Positions 18,013 through 27,272 of a stretch of 64,000 nt of DNA are shown in pieces. Each line of letters opens with the position of its first letter. Positions within the stretch are counted from its first letter, which is position 1. Source of the stretch: Aggregatilinea lenta (GTDB taxonomy: Bacteria > Chloroflexota > Anaerolineae > Aggregatilineales > Aggregatilineaceae); assembly GCF_003569045.1 (NCBI RefSeq), contig NZ_BFCB01000001.1, positions 1-64,000 of the forward strand, given 5' to 3'. The notes beneath the pieces were generated by a model that saw only the letters and a list, made by a program, of their open reading frames with translations, was not told where the DNA came from and made no database searches. Position numbers and translations under genes: made by a program.

Positions 18013-18056
18013 TTGACGCCAAATAGCACTCAATGTTATTCTGTGAAGGTTCACAG
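18013..18056 (+). promoter_or_regulatory. Promoter and operator of the lacI-like gene
   Basis: TTGACG (18013-18018) is followed after 18 bp by TATTCT (18037-18042) and the overlapping palindrome CTGTGAAGGTTCACAG (18041-18056). The ATG of the regulator lies 14 bp further on. The palindrome is of the LacI-family type and its position predicts autorepression. Confidence 0.7.
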
Positions 18057-18069
18057 AAATATTTATTTA

Positions 18070-19104
18070 ATGGCCAAAAAGCCTATGCCGCGCCGCGCCC
18101 CCAAGCCAATTACACTGCATGACGTCGCCCAACACTCCGGTGTTTCGTACCAGACAGTCTCGCGTGTCATCAACAACCATCCCTACGTCTCCAAAGACAC
18201 GCGCCACCGCGTGCTGGCCGCCATCCGCGAGCTGGACTATCGCCCCAACCGCGTCGCGCGCAGCCTCGCCACGCGGCGGTCGTATACGCTCGGTATCGTC
18301 ACCTTCGGCACAAACTACTACGGTCCGGCGCAGATGATGTCGAACGTCGAGCGCGCCGCCCGCGCGCGCGGCTACAACCTGACCGTCTCCAACGTGGACG
18401 TGCTCAGCGCGCGCTCGGTGCACGACATGGTCGAGCAGCTCGGCGGGCAGCTCGTGGATGGTCTGGTGCTGATCACGCCCGTGCTCGGCATTTCCTACGA
18501 GGATCTGGTGTCGCTCTGTGCCGGGATTCCGTTCGTGATGATCGACGCCCAACTGAACGCGCGCATCCCGTCGGTGGTCATCGACCAGCGCTACGGCAGC
18601 CAGATCGCCACGCAGCACCTGCTCGATCTGGGCCACCGCTGCGTCGCGGAGATTCGGGGACCACTGAACTGGTTTGGCGCCATCGCCCGGCACGAGAGCT
18701 GCCTCGCCACGTTGAAGGCGGCGGGCCTGGAACCGGTCGGCCAGTACGAAGGCAACTGGACCGCCGAAGACGGCTATACCGCCGCGTGCGCCCTGCTCGA
18801 GTCGGGCGCGGCGTTCACGGCGCTCGTAGTCGGCAACGACCAGATGGCGCTCGGCGCCATGCACGCGCTGCACGAGCGCGGCGTCCGCATCCCGGAAGAC
18901 GTATCCATCGTGGGCTTCGACGACATCCCCGAAGCAGCCTACTTCGAGCCGCCGCTGACCACCGTCCGGCAGGACTTCGGCGGCCTGGGCGAGCAGAGCG
19001 TGGAATACCTCGTCAGCCTGATCGACGAGCCGGACACCCCGCTGCACCAGCGCGTGCTGCACCCGTATCTCGTCGTGCGCGACAGCACGCGAGAACTGGC
19101 ATAA
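18070..19104 (+). CDS. LacI-family transcriptional regulator
   Basis: This 344-residue repressor has a classic N-terminal LacI helix-turn-helix (ITLHDVAQHSGVSYQTVSRV, about residues 14-33) and the hinge helix region (YRPNRVARSLATRRS). A periplasmic-binding-protein-like effector domain follows with DGLVLITPV, VVGNDQMALGAMHAL and VSIVGFDDIPEAAYFEPPLTT-type segments. The start at 18070 gives the standard N-terminus; upstream in-frame codons would add non-homologous sequence across the operator. The near-identical promoter-operator before the aldolase-FGGY kinase operon suggests that it represses that pathway and itself, with a sugar or sugar phosphate as effector. No operator of this type was found before araB or the sugar transporter. 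Confidence 0.9.
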   Translation: MAKKPMPRRAPKPITLHDVAQHSGVSYQTVSRVINNHPYVSKDTRHRVLAAIRELDYRPNRVARSLATRRSYTLGIVTFGTNYYGPAQMMSNVERAARARGYNLTVSNVDVLSARSVHDMVEQLGGQLVDGLVLITPVLGISYEDLVSLCAGIPFVMIDAQLNARIPSVVIDQRYGSQIATQHLLDLGHRCVAEIRGPLNWFGAIARHESCLATLKAAGLEPVGQYEGNWTAEDGYTAACALLESGAAFTALVVGNDQMALGAMHALHERGVRIPEDVSIVGFDDIPEAAYFEPPLTTVRQDFGGLGEQSVEYLVSLIDEPDTPLHQRVLHPYLVVRDSTRELA

Positions 19105-19148
19105 CGATCATCAATCCCTTTTTTCCGTCGGGAAAAGCAGAAAAAAAC

Positions 19149-19262
19149 AGGGCGGGTTCGAGACCCGCCCCTACAGATCACGCTCGACGTTGCATATCTC
19201 CCCGTCCATACATCGAATTGGAGAGGCCGAGGCCAGCTTTACTGAGCGGGGGTGAGGTCGGC
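19149..19262. repeat. Dispersed repeats (class A then degenerate class B)
   Basis: GGGCGGGTTCGAGACCCGCCC followed by CTACA is a class A unit. Further on, CTCCCCGTCC...TTGGAGAGGCC and GGGGGTGAGGTC form a class B unit interrupted by a short insertion. Confidence 0.6.
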
Positions 19263-19282
19263 GCGGTTTCCTGCACGTCCCT

Positions 19283-20833
19283 CTACCCTACCGCGCCGTC
19301 CGCCGTGGTGACCTCGCCGCTCTCGGCGGTCACGGCCACGTCCGGCAGTTCAGTCGCAGCCGGCGGCGCGCTTTCCGCCGTGACGGATACGCTCGGCGCG
19401 ACGCCCGGACCAACCGGCACGCCCCACAGGCGCAGCGCGCCGTCCTCACCCGCCGACAGCAGGAACAGGCCGTCCGGCGCGAACGCTACGCTAGCGACCG
19501 CCGTGTCACTGTCCAGTGTCGCGGCGACCGATCCGGCCTCTGGCGCGACCACGTTCCACAACTGAATCGTGCCGCCCGCCTCGTCACCGCCCGCCGACGC
19601 CAGCAGACTGCCGTCCGCGTTAAACGCGACGCCCGCAACCTCGGCCTGGTCGGATTGGAGCGTGCTCACGGCCTCCCCCAGCGTGCCCTCAGTCCAACTC
19701 GTGTTCCACAGACGCACTGTGCCATCCGCGCTGGCCGACGCCAGCAGCGTGCCGTCCGCCCGGAATGCCATATCCTGCACCGCGCCGGTGTGGCCGGTTG
19801 CGGTCAGCAGGTGATCCCAGGCCGCCTCGACGCGTTCCTCGCTGACTGTCACCTGGAGCGCGTAGAGATCGACCGCGCCGCTGTTATAGCCAATCGCCAG
19901 CATCCAACGACCCTGTTCGTCCGCGACCGGGCCAAACGCGAGGCTGGTCACCGGCACGTTGTTGTCGATGGTGGTCAGCAGCGTGCCCGTGCGGCCATTC
20001 CACAGGTTGGCCGTCCCCGCGCTTTCTGCCGAGTCTGGCATGGTCGCGGCAGACGCGACGATCAACAGGTCAGGGCTGACGGCCACCGCGTTGACCGGCT
20101 GTTCGTCCTGCACGCCCATCACCAGCGCGTCGATCCCCGGCGGAACCACCTGGAAGAAGCGGATGTCACCCTGTTCGCCGCCGATCGCCAGGAAGGTCAG
20201 GCCGCCACTGGAGCCAAAATCGAGCGCCGTGACCGGCTCCCCGGTCGTGTCGAGCACCTGCGGTTCGGCCCCCGGCGTGCCGGGCGTCACGATCAACACG
20301 CCGCTCATGTCGCCCGCCGCGCCGACTGCGATCGCGTCACCGCCCGGCGACCAGATCGCCGCGCCCGTCGCGCCGCCGTCGCCGGTGTTAATCTCCGCCA
20401 GCTCCACGACCTGCGCCGCCGTCTCGACACTCATCGGGCTGCCCGCCGCCACCACGTCACCCGGGTCCGTGCTGGGACCCTGGTGGGTGGGATAGCTGCT
20501 GCACAACACCAACTGCGAGCCGTCAGCCGCCACGCGGTAATCGTAAGTCGTGCCGTCGTAACTCATCACCACGACATAGCCCGGCGTGACGACTTGGCTG
20601 TACATCTGGTCTTCCTGCGGGCAGCCCAGGCTGGTGTCGCCGAATTCCGTCTCGGTCCAGCTATACGATTCCAGCGCGTCGAGCGACACCGGCTCGCCCA
20701 ACTGCTCGTTCAGATCGGCCAGCGCCTGATCGACGGCGTCTTCCGGGCCGCTTTGGGCCAACACCTGCACGGCAGGCAGCGCGCCAACCAGCGCCAGCAG
20801 CAGTACCGTGCGTACCAGTAGACGTTTCAACAT
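19283..20833 (-). CDS. Secreted WD40-repeat protein
   Basis: This 516-residue exported protein has a signal peptide ending near VQVLAQ (residues 1-27). An N-terminal domain of about 110 residues contains two cysteines (LGCPQEDQMYSQ and LVLCSSYP), a pattern common in extracytoplasmic proteins of this kind of organism. WD40-type blades fill residues 140-480. The clearest blades are HTGAVQDMAFRADGTLLASA...TVRLWN, VAGVAFNADGSLLASAGG...TIQLWN and VASVAFAPDGLFLLSAGEDGALRLWG. No catalytic domain is visible; a binding or scaffold role outside the membrane is likely. The start follows AAGGAG. The SH3-like secreted protein lies immediately upstream on the same strand (70 bp), so they may be co-expressed. 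Confidence 0.85.
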   Translation of the reverse strand: MLKRLLVRTVLLLALVGALPAVQVLAQSGPEDAVDQALADLNEQLGEPVSLDALESYSWTETEFGDTSLGCPQEDQMYSQVVTPGYVVVMSYDGTTYDYRVAADGSQLVLCSSYPTHQGPSTDPGDVVAAGSPMSVETAAQVVELAEINTGDGGATGAAIWSPGGDAIAVGAAGDMSGVLIVTPGTPGAEPQVLDTTGEPVTALDFGSSGGLTFLAIGGEQGDIRFFQVVPPGIDALVMGVQDEQPVNAVAVSPDLLIVASAATMPDSAESAGTANLWNGRTGTLLTTIDNNVPVTSLAFGPVADEQGRWMLAIGYNSGAVDLYALQVTVSEERVEAAWDHLLTATGHTGAVQDMAFRADGTLLASASADGTVRLWNTSWTEGTLGEAVSTLQSDQAEVAGVAFNADGSLLASAGGDEAGGTIQLWNVVAPEAGSVAATLDSDTAVASVAFAPDGLFLLSAGEDGALRLWGVPVGPGVAPSVSVTAESAPPAATELPDVAVTAESGEVTTADGAVG

Positions 20834-20903
20834 CGTTCGCTCCTTACTACACGCTCTCGATTAACATTCCATAAACCAGCTCACTCCGGACCTGCGCGCG
20901 GCT

Positions 20904-21677
20904 TCAGCCGACCGGTTGGGTCGACGGAAAGCGCTGCGCGACCGGCCTCAGCGTCACTTCATCAATCTCGATGCCCGCCGGGTTGCCCCCGGTGATGCGC
21001 ACCTGCACGACGTGCAGACCGCGCGGCACTACAAACGCGTCGCCGTCGTAGCCGACAATGGTGTTGTAGCCGGGCGTGGACCCGACCTGCACCATCACCC
21101 GGCTGACCACCTGCCCGTCCACGCTGACCTCGATCGACTGCACGCCCGTGCCCCGGTTGAGGAAGTACACCTCGGCGCGGTACAGGCCCCCGGCGGCGAT
21201 CACCGCGCTGCGCGCGTCGCCGGGACGCAGCCGCACGGTGAGGTCGTCGCTGGCCCGCCTGCGCAGGCGCAGCGTGCCGTCGCCGCGCATGCCTTCCGCC
21301 TGCAAGCGGATCGGGTAGGGCGGCGTCACCAGCCGGAATACCACCGGCAGATCGTCCGCGTCGCCCAGCAGCGTCACCCGCCACGCCGGAACCCACACCT
21401 CGTGGTGGTCGCGCCACGTCCGCAGCCACGCATCGTCGCCCACCGACGACCGCCCATCGACCGCGATCAGGCTGCCGGTCGTGAGGTAGCCCGCGATGGG
21501 GTAGAAGATCGACGGGCCGCTGCGCACAAAGACCGCCTCACGGCCCTCGACGACCGCCAGCCGCGCCAACGGCCCCGCCTGCGCATGGGCCACGCCCATG
21601 TCCCCGCACCACCCGGCGCATAACGCGCCCACGAGCAGCAGGGTCACTACGATATACCTGGAGCTGGGGACGTGCAC
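20904..21677 (-). CDS. Secreted SH3-like domain protein
   Basis: This 257-residue protein starts with GTG at 21677, supported by GAGGAGAG upstream. Residues 1-33 form a signal peptide ending near VAHAQ. Residues 40-105 look like a bacterial SH3 domain (VFVRSGPSIFYPIAGYLTTG...WVPAWRVTLLG), a fold that typically binds cell-wall peptides. The remainder, about 110-250, is strand-rich with no motif I recognise; it contains YRAEVYFLNRGTGVQSIEV, reminiscent of a beta-sandwich or carbohydrate-binding module. It precedes the WD40 gene on the same strand. I infer a role in binding the envelope; no enzyme is apparent. Confidence 0.7.
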   Translation of the reverse strand: MHVPSSRYIVVTLLLVGALCAGWCGDMGVAHAQAGPLARLAVVEGREAVFVRSGPSIFYPIAGYLTTGSLIAVDGRSSVGDDAWLRTWRDHHEVWVPAWRVTLLGDADDLPVVFRLVTPPYPIRLQAEGMRGDGTLRLRRRASDDLTVRLRPGDARSAVIAAGGLYRAEVYFLNRGTGVQSIEVSVDGQVVSRVMVQVGSTPGYNTIVGYDGDAFVVPRGLHVVQVRITGGNPAGIEIDEVTLRPVAQRFPSTQPVG

Positions 21678-21902
21678 GGCGATCTCTCCTCATGGGCAGC
21701 GGCGTCGGCAGGATCTTGCGTACGGCGCTCGCGTACACTATAAAGTTTAGCAACATCTGCCCACAGCCATGTCGGCGATCGCTCTACGGGTGATCCATGC
21801 GTCCCAACCGGACCCGCCAGCCCTATACGCATTTTTCCGCCTTTGCTATACTCTTAAGATGCGTGAAATGAACGCCTACAAATAATTAGCAAGATACACA
21901 AC

Positions 21903-21918
21903 TACACGGATCCGTGTA
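21903..21918. promoter_or_regulatory. 16-bp perfect palindrome upstream of the hybrid kinase gene
   Basis: TACACGGATCCGTGTA is perfectly symmetrical and lies 118 bp before the kinase start in the 358-bp gap 21678-22035. A TATACT hexamer at 21847-21852 could be a -10 box for the kinase. The remainder of the gap shows no gene. Confidence 0.45.
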
Positions 21919-22035
21919 CCCTTAAGCTAAGGACCGTGTCATCACTCCCTGGAGTATGCTGGTTTCACCTGCCAGGGTCGTCTTACCACTTCGCGGCAGT
22001 GGGGCCGGACGCCGCAAACAGTCATCGCAGCCGTC

Positions 22036-25000
22036 ATGCTCGATATGTTTAATTCTCCCGCGCGGACGAGGCAAGTTTCTGGACGTATGGACCTTCATAC
22101 ACGGATCGATGACACAGCATCCAACGAGCAGATTAACGTCCTGTTGATCGAAGACAGCTCCGGCGACGCAGCGCTGATTAGTGCCTACCTTCAGCGCAGC
22201 CAACCCAGCATCTTCAATCTCGCCATCGCCGACCGGGTGAGCAGCGGCAAGTCGCTGCTGGCGCGCGGCGGTATGGACATCGTGCTGCTCGACCTGTCCC
22301 TGCCCGACAGCCAGGGACTGGACAGCCTATCCGACCTGCTCGCCATCGCCCCAACCGTGCCGTTGATCGTGCTAACCGGGCTGGACGACGACCAGCTGGG
22401 CCTGGAAGCCGTCACACGCGGCGCACAGGACTACCTCGTCAAGGGCACGATCAACGGCGAAAGTCTGCGCCGGTCGCTGCGCTATGCGATTGAGCGCAAA
22501 CGCACCGAGGACACGCTGCGCCGCGTCAACCGTGCGTACCGCGTGCTGGCTGGCGGCAATCACGCCGTCGTGCACTCGTCCGACGAACACGCGCTGATGG
22601 CCGAAATCTGCCGCGTGGCGACGCAGATCGGCGGCTATAAGCTGGCGTGGGTCGGCTACGCGCGGCAGGACGCGGCCCACACGGTCGAGCCGATCGCGTG
22701 GGCAGGCGAGGGCGCGGCGTATATCGCGCAGCTCAAGGTAACCTGGGGTGACGACAGCCCGCACGGGCGCGGCCCGTTCGGCACCGCGATCCGCACACGG
22801 CGCCCGGTCGCGTGTAAGAATACGCTGGCCGACCCTGCCTTCCAGCCGTGGCGGAAGCAGGCCCGGAAGTACGGGTTCAACTCGCTGCTCGCGTTCCCCC
22901 TGTCCGATGGCGAGCAGACCTTTGGCGCACTGACCGTCTACGCCGGGGAGCCGGACGCTTTCGACGTGCAGGAAATCGCGCTGCTGGAGGAGCTGTCGGG
23001 CGAAGTCGCTCAGCGCGTCACCGCCCTGCGTGAGCGCATCGTGCGCCAGCGCGCCGAGCAGGCCCTGCGCGAAAGCGAAGGCCGCTTCCGCCGGCTGATC
23101 GAGCATTCACCGGACATCATCTTCCGCTACCGGATCGCGCCGCAGCCCGGCCTGGAATACCTCAGCCCGACCGCCAACAAGATCCTGGGCTATCCGTCCG
23201 AGGACGCGTACGACCTGCTCGACACCCGGCTAAGGGCGCTGTGCACGTCGGTCAGCCTTTCGAACTCGCCGCAGATTTTGGAGATCGCGGACTCCGCCGG
23301 GCAGCCGGTATGGCTGGAACTGCGGCTGGCCCCCGTCCACGACGAGGGGCAGGCCCTGGTTGCCGTCGAGGGCATTGCGCAGGACATCACCGAGCGCAAG
23401 CTGGCCGAAGACGCCGAACGCGAGCAGCGCGCTCTGGCCGAAGCCCTGACCAACACGGCGGCGGCGCTGAGCAGCACGCTCGACCTCGACGAGGTGATGA
23501 ATCGCATTCTGGATTATGTCGGGCGCGTGGTGCCACACGACGCGGCGAACATCATGTTGATCGAGGGCGGCGAGGTGCGCATCGCCTACTGGCGGGGCTA
23601 CCCGGAGTCGTACAGGGAGGTGTTCCACACGCTGCGCTTTCCAATCGATCTCGCCCGCTTCCAGGCGATGATCACGACGCGCCACCCGATCCTGATCACG
23701 GACACAACCGAAGATCCGCTGTGGATGCGTATCCCCGAAACCTCCTACATTCGCTCGTACACGGCGGTCCCCATCCTGACGCAGGACCGCGTGATCGGCT
23801 TCCTCAGCCTGGACAGCCGCACGCCGGATTTTTTCACCCCGGTACATGCCGAACGGCTGCAAGCCTTTGCCAATCAGGTGGGCATTGCCAGCGAAAACGC
23901 GCAGCTCTACGACCAGATCCGGCGCTACTCGGTCGAGTTGGAACAGCGCGTCGCCCAGCGCACCCTCGACCTCAGCGTGCGCAACGCGGCGATCGAAAAG
24001 CTGAGCCACACGCTCGACGTCAACCGGATGCTCGACGGCGTGCTGCGGCTCATCACCGACATGATGCCGGTCAGCGGCGCGGCGCTCTATCTGGTAAACG
24101 AGGAGCGCACGTCGCTCGACCTCGTCGTACACACGGGCATGCCGCTGGACGAGCTAAACGCGGCGGCGGGCGTACCGACCGGGCCGGGCTATGACGCATG
24201 GTTCAACGAGCTTCGGCTCGCCAAGAAAACCAGCGATCCGCAGGCCGTGTTCCGGTTTGGCGCGGACCACGCTCTGAACGTCCCCTTCTGGCAGCAGAAT
24301 CAGGTTCAGGGGGTGCTGTCGCTGATCCATGACGACGGTGGCCTGTGGCAGGAGGGCGAGCTGAGCATGTTCGACGCTATCGCGCGCCAGATCTGTATCG
24401 CCGTCTCCAACGCCCGCTCGTACATGGCCGCCGTGCGCGGCGAAGCCCAGATCCGCGCGATTCTGCACAACGTGGCCGACGGCCTGCTGGTGTTCGATCA
24501 CAGCGGCGGGCTGCTGTTGATGAATCCGGCGGCGGAAGCGCTGTTCGGCTTTTATCCGTCCGCGCTGGGCGGCGCGAAACGCGTCAGTGACATTCTGTGG
24601 TCCTGGCTGCAAACCCACCTCGAAAACGGGCACCTGCCGCTATCCGTCGAATTCGTTATGCCTGCCAACGGCATCGACGCCGAGGAAGAAAGTGCGGTCG
24701 AGCAGTGGTGCGAGATCGACGGGTGCCCCAGCCAAAGCGACGACAAGACGATGCCCTGCTGGCTGTTCGTGCAAAACGAGACGTTCGGCTCGATCGCGCA
24801 GACCTGCCCGATCTACCGGCGGGTGCCGCGCCGCGCGGTCAACGCGCGCGTCGCGGAGGTGCGCGACACCGCCGACCAGTTTCTCGGCACGGTCATCGGC
24901 CTGCATGACGTCACATATTACCGCGACCTGGACGATCTGAAGAACCAGTTCGTGTCCACCGTCTCGCACGAGATGCGCACGCCGCTGTCGACCGTAGTCC

Positions 25001-25614
25001 TGCAAATCGGCACGGTGCTGGCCTACTACGACCGCCTCACCGAAACCGAGCGGCGCGAGATGCTGCACGAGATCCAGGAGCAAGCGCACGTGCTGCGCGA
25101 CCTGATCGAAGACATTCTCGGCGTGTCGCGCCTGGACGCCCGCCGCGAGTATCCCGAAAAACAGCGCTTCGACCTGGCGGCGCGCTGCCGGGCGCTCGTC
25201 TCGGTCATGCGCACGCAGATCCAGCAGAAGAATCTGCGCATCGACCTGGACGGGTGCAGCGACTCGCTCGAAATCACCGCCGACATCGACCAGATCGAGC
25301 GCGTGTTCCGCAACCTGACGAGCAACGCGATCAAGTACACGCCCGCCGGGGGCGAGATCCGCGTGCGCCTGACGCAGAGTCACGGCGAAGCGCACCTCAG
25401 CGTCATCGACAGCGGCATCGGCATCCCACCCGAAGATCAGTTGTACGTGTTCGACCGCTTCTACCGCGCCGACCAGGCCGCCCTGATCGCGCATGGGACC
25501 GGACTGGGCTTATCGATCTGCAAAGAGCTGGTCGAGTTGCACGGCGGTCGGATCGACGTGCACAGCGAGCCGGGCAAGGGCAGCACCTTCACCGTGCACC
25601 TGCCGCTGGGCTGA
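22036..25614 (+). CDS. Multi-sensor hybrid histidine kinase with N-terminal receiver domain
   Basis: This 1192-residue signalling protein has, in order: a receiver domain (about 33-150, phospho-acceptor Asp86 in VLLDLSLPDSQG, Lys136 in YLVKG); GAF (about 170-340); PAS (about 350-455); GAF (about 475-635); GAF (about 655-800); a PAS-like region with an insert (about 805-960); HisKA with His978 in TVSHEMRTPLS; and HATPase with NLTSNAIKYTP, DSGIGIP, VFDRFYRAD and GTGLGLSICKELVELHGG. No transmembrane segment is visible, so it is cytoplasmic. The receiver at the front suggests that it is itself a target of another kinase or a phosphorelay node. The start could also be the ATG at 22087. There is no adjacent response regulator. 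Function is general sensing; the ligands are unknown. Confidence 0.9.
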   Translation: MLDMFNSPARTRQVSGRMDLHTRIDDTASNEQINVLLIEDSSGDAALISAYLQRSQPSIFNLAIADRVSSGKSLLARGGMDIVLLDLSLPDSQGLDSLSDLLAIAPTVPLIVLTGLDDDQLGLEAVTRGAQDYLVKGTINGESLRRSLRYAIERKRTEDTLRRVNRAYRVLAGGNHAVVHSSDEHALMAEICRVATQIGGYKLAWVGYARQDAAHTVEPIAWAGEGAAYIAQLKVTWGDDSPHGRGPFGTAIRTRRPVACKNTLADPAFQPWRKQARKYGFNSLLAFPLSDGEQTFGALTVYAGEPDAFDVQEIALLEELSGEVAQRVTALRERIVRQRAEQALRESEGRFRRLIEHSPDIIFRYRIAPQPGLEYLSPTANKILGYPSEDAYDLLDTRLRALCTSVSLSNSPQILEIADSAGQPVWLELRLAPVHDEGQALVAVEGIAQDITERKLAEDAEREQRALAEALTNTAAALSSTLDLDEVMNRILDYVGRVVPHDAANIMLIEGGEVRIAYWRGYPESYREVFHTLRFPIDLARFQAMITTRHPILITDTTEDPLWMRIPETSYIRSYTAVPILTQDRVIGFLSLDSRTPDFFTPVHAERLQAFANQVGIASENAQLYDQIRRYSVELEQRVAQRTLDLSVRNAAIEKLSHTLDVNRMLDGVLRLITDMMPVSGAALYLVNEERTSLDLVVHTGMPLDELNAAAGVPTGPGYDAWFNELRLAKKTSDPQAVFRFGADHALNVPFWQQNQVQGVLSLIHDDGGLWQEGELSMFDAIARQICIAVSNARSYMAAVRGEAQIRAILHNVADGLLVFDHSGGLLLMNPAAEALFGFYPSALGGAKRVSDILWSWLQTHLENGHLPLSVEFVMPANGIDAEEESAVEQWCEIDGCPSQSDDKTMPCWLFVQNETFGSIAQTCPIYRRVPRRAVNARVAEVRDTADQFLGTVIGLHDVTYYRDLDDLKNQFVSTVSHEMRTPLSTVVLQIGTVLAYYDRLTETERREMLHEIQEQAHVLRDLIEDILGVSRLDARREYPEKQRFDLAARCRALVSVMRTQIQQKNLRIDLDGCSDSLEITADIDQIERVFRNLTSNAIKYTPAGGEIRVRLTQSHGEAHLSVIDSGIGIPPEDQLYVFDRFYRADQAALIAHGTGLGLSICKELVELHGGRIDVHSEPGKGSTFTVHLPLG

Positions 25615-25630
25615 CCGCCTCACGCGCACC

Positions 25631-25665
25631 AAAAAGCGGGCGATATCCGGCATCACCCGCTTTCC
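25631..25665. terminator. Bidirectional terminator between convergent genes
   Basis: AAAGCGGG and CCCGCTTT form a stem in the 72-bp gap between the kinase and the convergent PRC-barrel gene. T-runs on both sides (five on the minus strand) fit use in both directions. Confidence 0.7.
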
Positions 25666-25686
25666 ATAACGTGGGAACGAACGCGA

Positions 25687-26346
25687 CTACGCTTCGTACG
25701 CCTCCAGCCGGTCCAGCACGCTGGATTTGACCGATAGATACACCTCGTCCTCGGTCACGTCCATCACCCACGAGGTCGGCACGAGCTTCTTGGTCTTGAA
25801 GATCAGCCCTTCGGAGATCACGAAGTGGCTAACGCGGTCGTCGGCGCTCACGAAGAGGCGCTCGACGTTGCCCACGTGGTCGCCATCGGTGCTGTAGACC
25901 TTCGCGCCTTCCTTTAGAGCGATCGTGTTTTCCGGGATGTTGTGGACCACTTGCACCGGCGTCAGGTACGGCGCGTAGCCGTAATTCCCGGCGTAGCCCG
26001 GCGACCCCCACCACGCGGCCCCCGCTGGCGGATACCAATAGTACGGCGCGGCGCTGTCGGTACCCGCTGCGGCGCGATCCTCGACGTCTTCCCACGGCAC
26101 GTAGTAGCGCTCCTCGTAGGGCGGCAGATCGTCTAGATTGTCAATCCCGGCGCGCAGGGTGACTGTGTCTTCCGTCGCGTCAGTCAAATCCTCGATGCGC
26201 ACGACCTTGTCTTCGGGCAGCAGAAAGCCCTTGCGCACGACGATGTGTGTAACCTCGTCCGTCTTGGGGTCGAGCACGACGCGGTCAACTGTGCCGACTT
26301 TGTCGCCACTCACCGTCTTGACCTCGGTGCCATTCTTGAACTCCAT
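25687..26346 (-). CDS. PRC-barrel domain protein (two barrels)
   Basis: This 219-residue protein has two PRC-barrel-like domains. The first (residues 1-75) is FKNGTEVKTVSGDKVGTVDRVVL...IVVRKGFLLPEDKVV. The second (about 140-215) is LKEGAKVYSTDGDHVGNVERLFV...FVISEGLIFKTKKLVP. Between them is a Tyr/Pro/Gly/Trp-rich linker (about 95-130) with no regular structure. PRC barrels are small beta-barrels found in photosynthetic reaction-centre H subunits and in RimM and other RNA or protein adaptors. Two in tandem with a low-complexity linker are typical of stress-linked soluble proteins in this kind of genome. I chose the ATG at 26346 because AAAGGGAG lies just upstream; a longer reading would start at 26385. 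No partner is obvious. Confidence 0.8.
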   Translation of the reverse strand: MEFKNGTEVKTVSGDKVGTVDRVVLDPKTDEVTHIVVRKGFLLPEDKVVRIEDLTDATEDTVTLRAGIDNLDDLPPYEERYYVPWEDVEDRAAAGTDSAAPYYWYPPAGAAWWGSPGYAGNYGYAPYLTPVQVVHNIPENTIALKEGAKVYSTDGDHVGNVERLFVSADDRVSHFVISEGLIFKTKKLVPTSWVMDVTEDEVYLSVKSSVLDRLEAYEA

Positions 26347-26540
26347 CTCAAACTCCCTTTCGTCATTCACAGGCCCCGCGTGCATCCAAAAACACGCCTG
26401 CCTGTGCCAGAGTACAACACTGTATAGTAAGCATACGGTGTCTCGCGGCGCGAAACATCAGGAGGTCGGCGTATTTCGGGGTAGGAGAAGTGGGCAGAGT
26501 ACGGGTAAGCCGGATGACCCATGCGGGGCCAGCGGGGAAA

Positions 26541-26572
26541 CAAAAGAGGCCGCGGCGACCTGCCGGGCCTCT
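26541..26572 (-). terminator. Terminator after the KDPG-type aldolase gene
   Basis: On the minus strand AGAGGCC and GGCCTCT form a stem followed by TTTG, 26 bp after the stop codon. Confidence 0.7.
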
Positions 26573-26597
26573 CGATTGTCGTGCGGTTCCGGTCCGG

Positions 26598-27272
26598 CTA
26601 TAGGCCGCGAATGACGCGGATCAGGTCCAGAGCGCCGCGCGTGGCGTGCTCGATGCTCTGGAAGTCCCCGGCCTTCACCCAGTCCTTCTTGACCAGATTG
26701 CTGCCCATACCCACGCAGGCCACGCCCGCGTCGAACCACGCCCGCAGATTGGCTTCTTCGGTCGTGACGCCGCCCGTCGGCATGAGGCGCGACCACGGTC
26801 GCGGGCCGAGCAGGTCTTTGACGAAACCGGGACCGCCCACCGCCGTGCCGGGGAACGCCTTCACGATCTCCACGCCCCATTCCTCCGCCCGCGCGATGTC
26901 GTTCACGCTGCCGCAGCCCGGCATGTAGGCCACCTTGTGCCGGTTGCACACCCGCACCACCTCTTCGTTGAAGGTCGGCCCCACCACGAAGTTCGCGCCG
27001 TGCGCCATGTACAGCGCCGCCGTCGGCGCGTCGTCCACCGACCCCACCCCGACGATCAGCTCCGGCTGCGCCTGCGCGCAGTGCTTGACCAGCGCCGAAA
27101 AGACCTCGATTGCGAAGTCGCCGCGATTGGTGAACTCCAGCACGCGCGCCCCGCCCTTGTACAGCGCGGCAGCGATCTGCCGGGCCGTGTCCACGTCGGC
27201 GTTGTAGAACAGCGGGACCATGCCCCCCGCAATCACCGTGTTCAGAACGCTCAATCGATCGAATCGAGCCAC
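26598..27272 (-). CDS. KDPG/KHG-type aldolase (Eda family)
   Basis: This 224-residue class I aldolase of the 2-dehydro-3-deoxyphosphogluconate / 4-hydroxy-2-oxoglutarate family cleaves KDPG-like substrates to pyruvate and an aldehyde. The key residues are present: Glu46 and Arg50 in VLEFTNRG, the Schiff-base Lys138 in EIVKAFPG, and the phosphate-loop segment MPTGGVTTEE. The length fits the family. It starts with GTG at 27272, nine bases after AGGAG. No KDG kinase or Entner-Doudoroff dehydratase is adjacent, so the precise substrate (KDPG, a KDPGal-like compound or a deoxy-sugar acid) is open. The upstream neighbour on the same strand is an unrelated glycosyltransferase. Confidence 0.85.
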   Translation of the reverse strand: MARFDRLSVLNTVIAGGMVPLFYNADVDTARQIAAALYKGGARVLEFTNRGDFAIEVFSALVKHCAQAQPELIVGVGSVDDAPTAALYMAHGANFVVGPTFNEEVVRVCNRHKVAYMPGCGSVNDIARAEEWGVEIVKAFPGTAVGGPGFVKDLLGPRPWSRLMPTGGVTTEEANLRAWFDAGVACVGMGSNLVKKDWVKAGDFQSIEHATRGALDLIRVIRGL

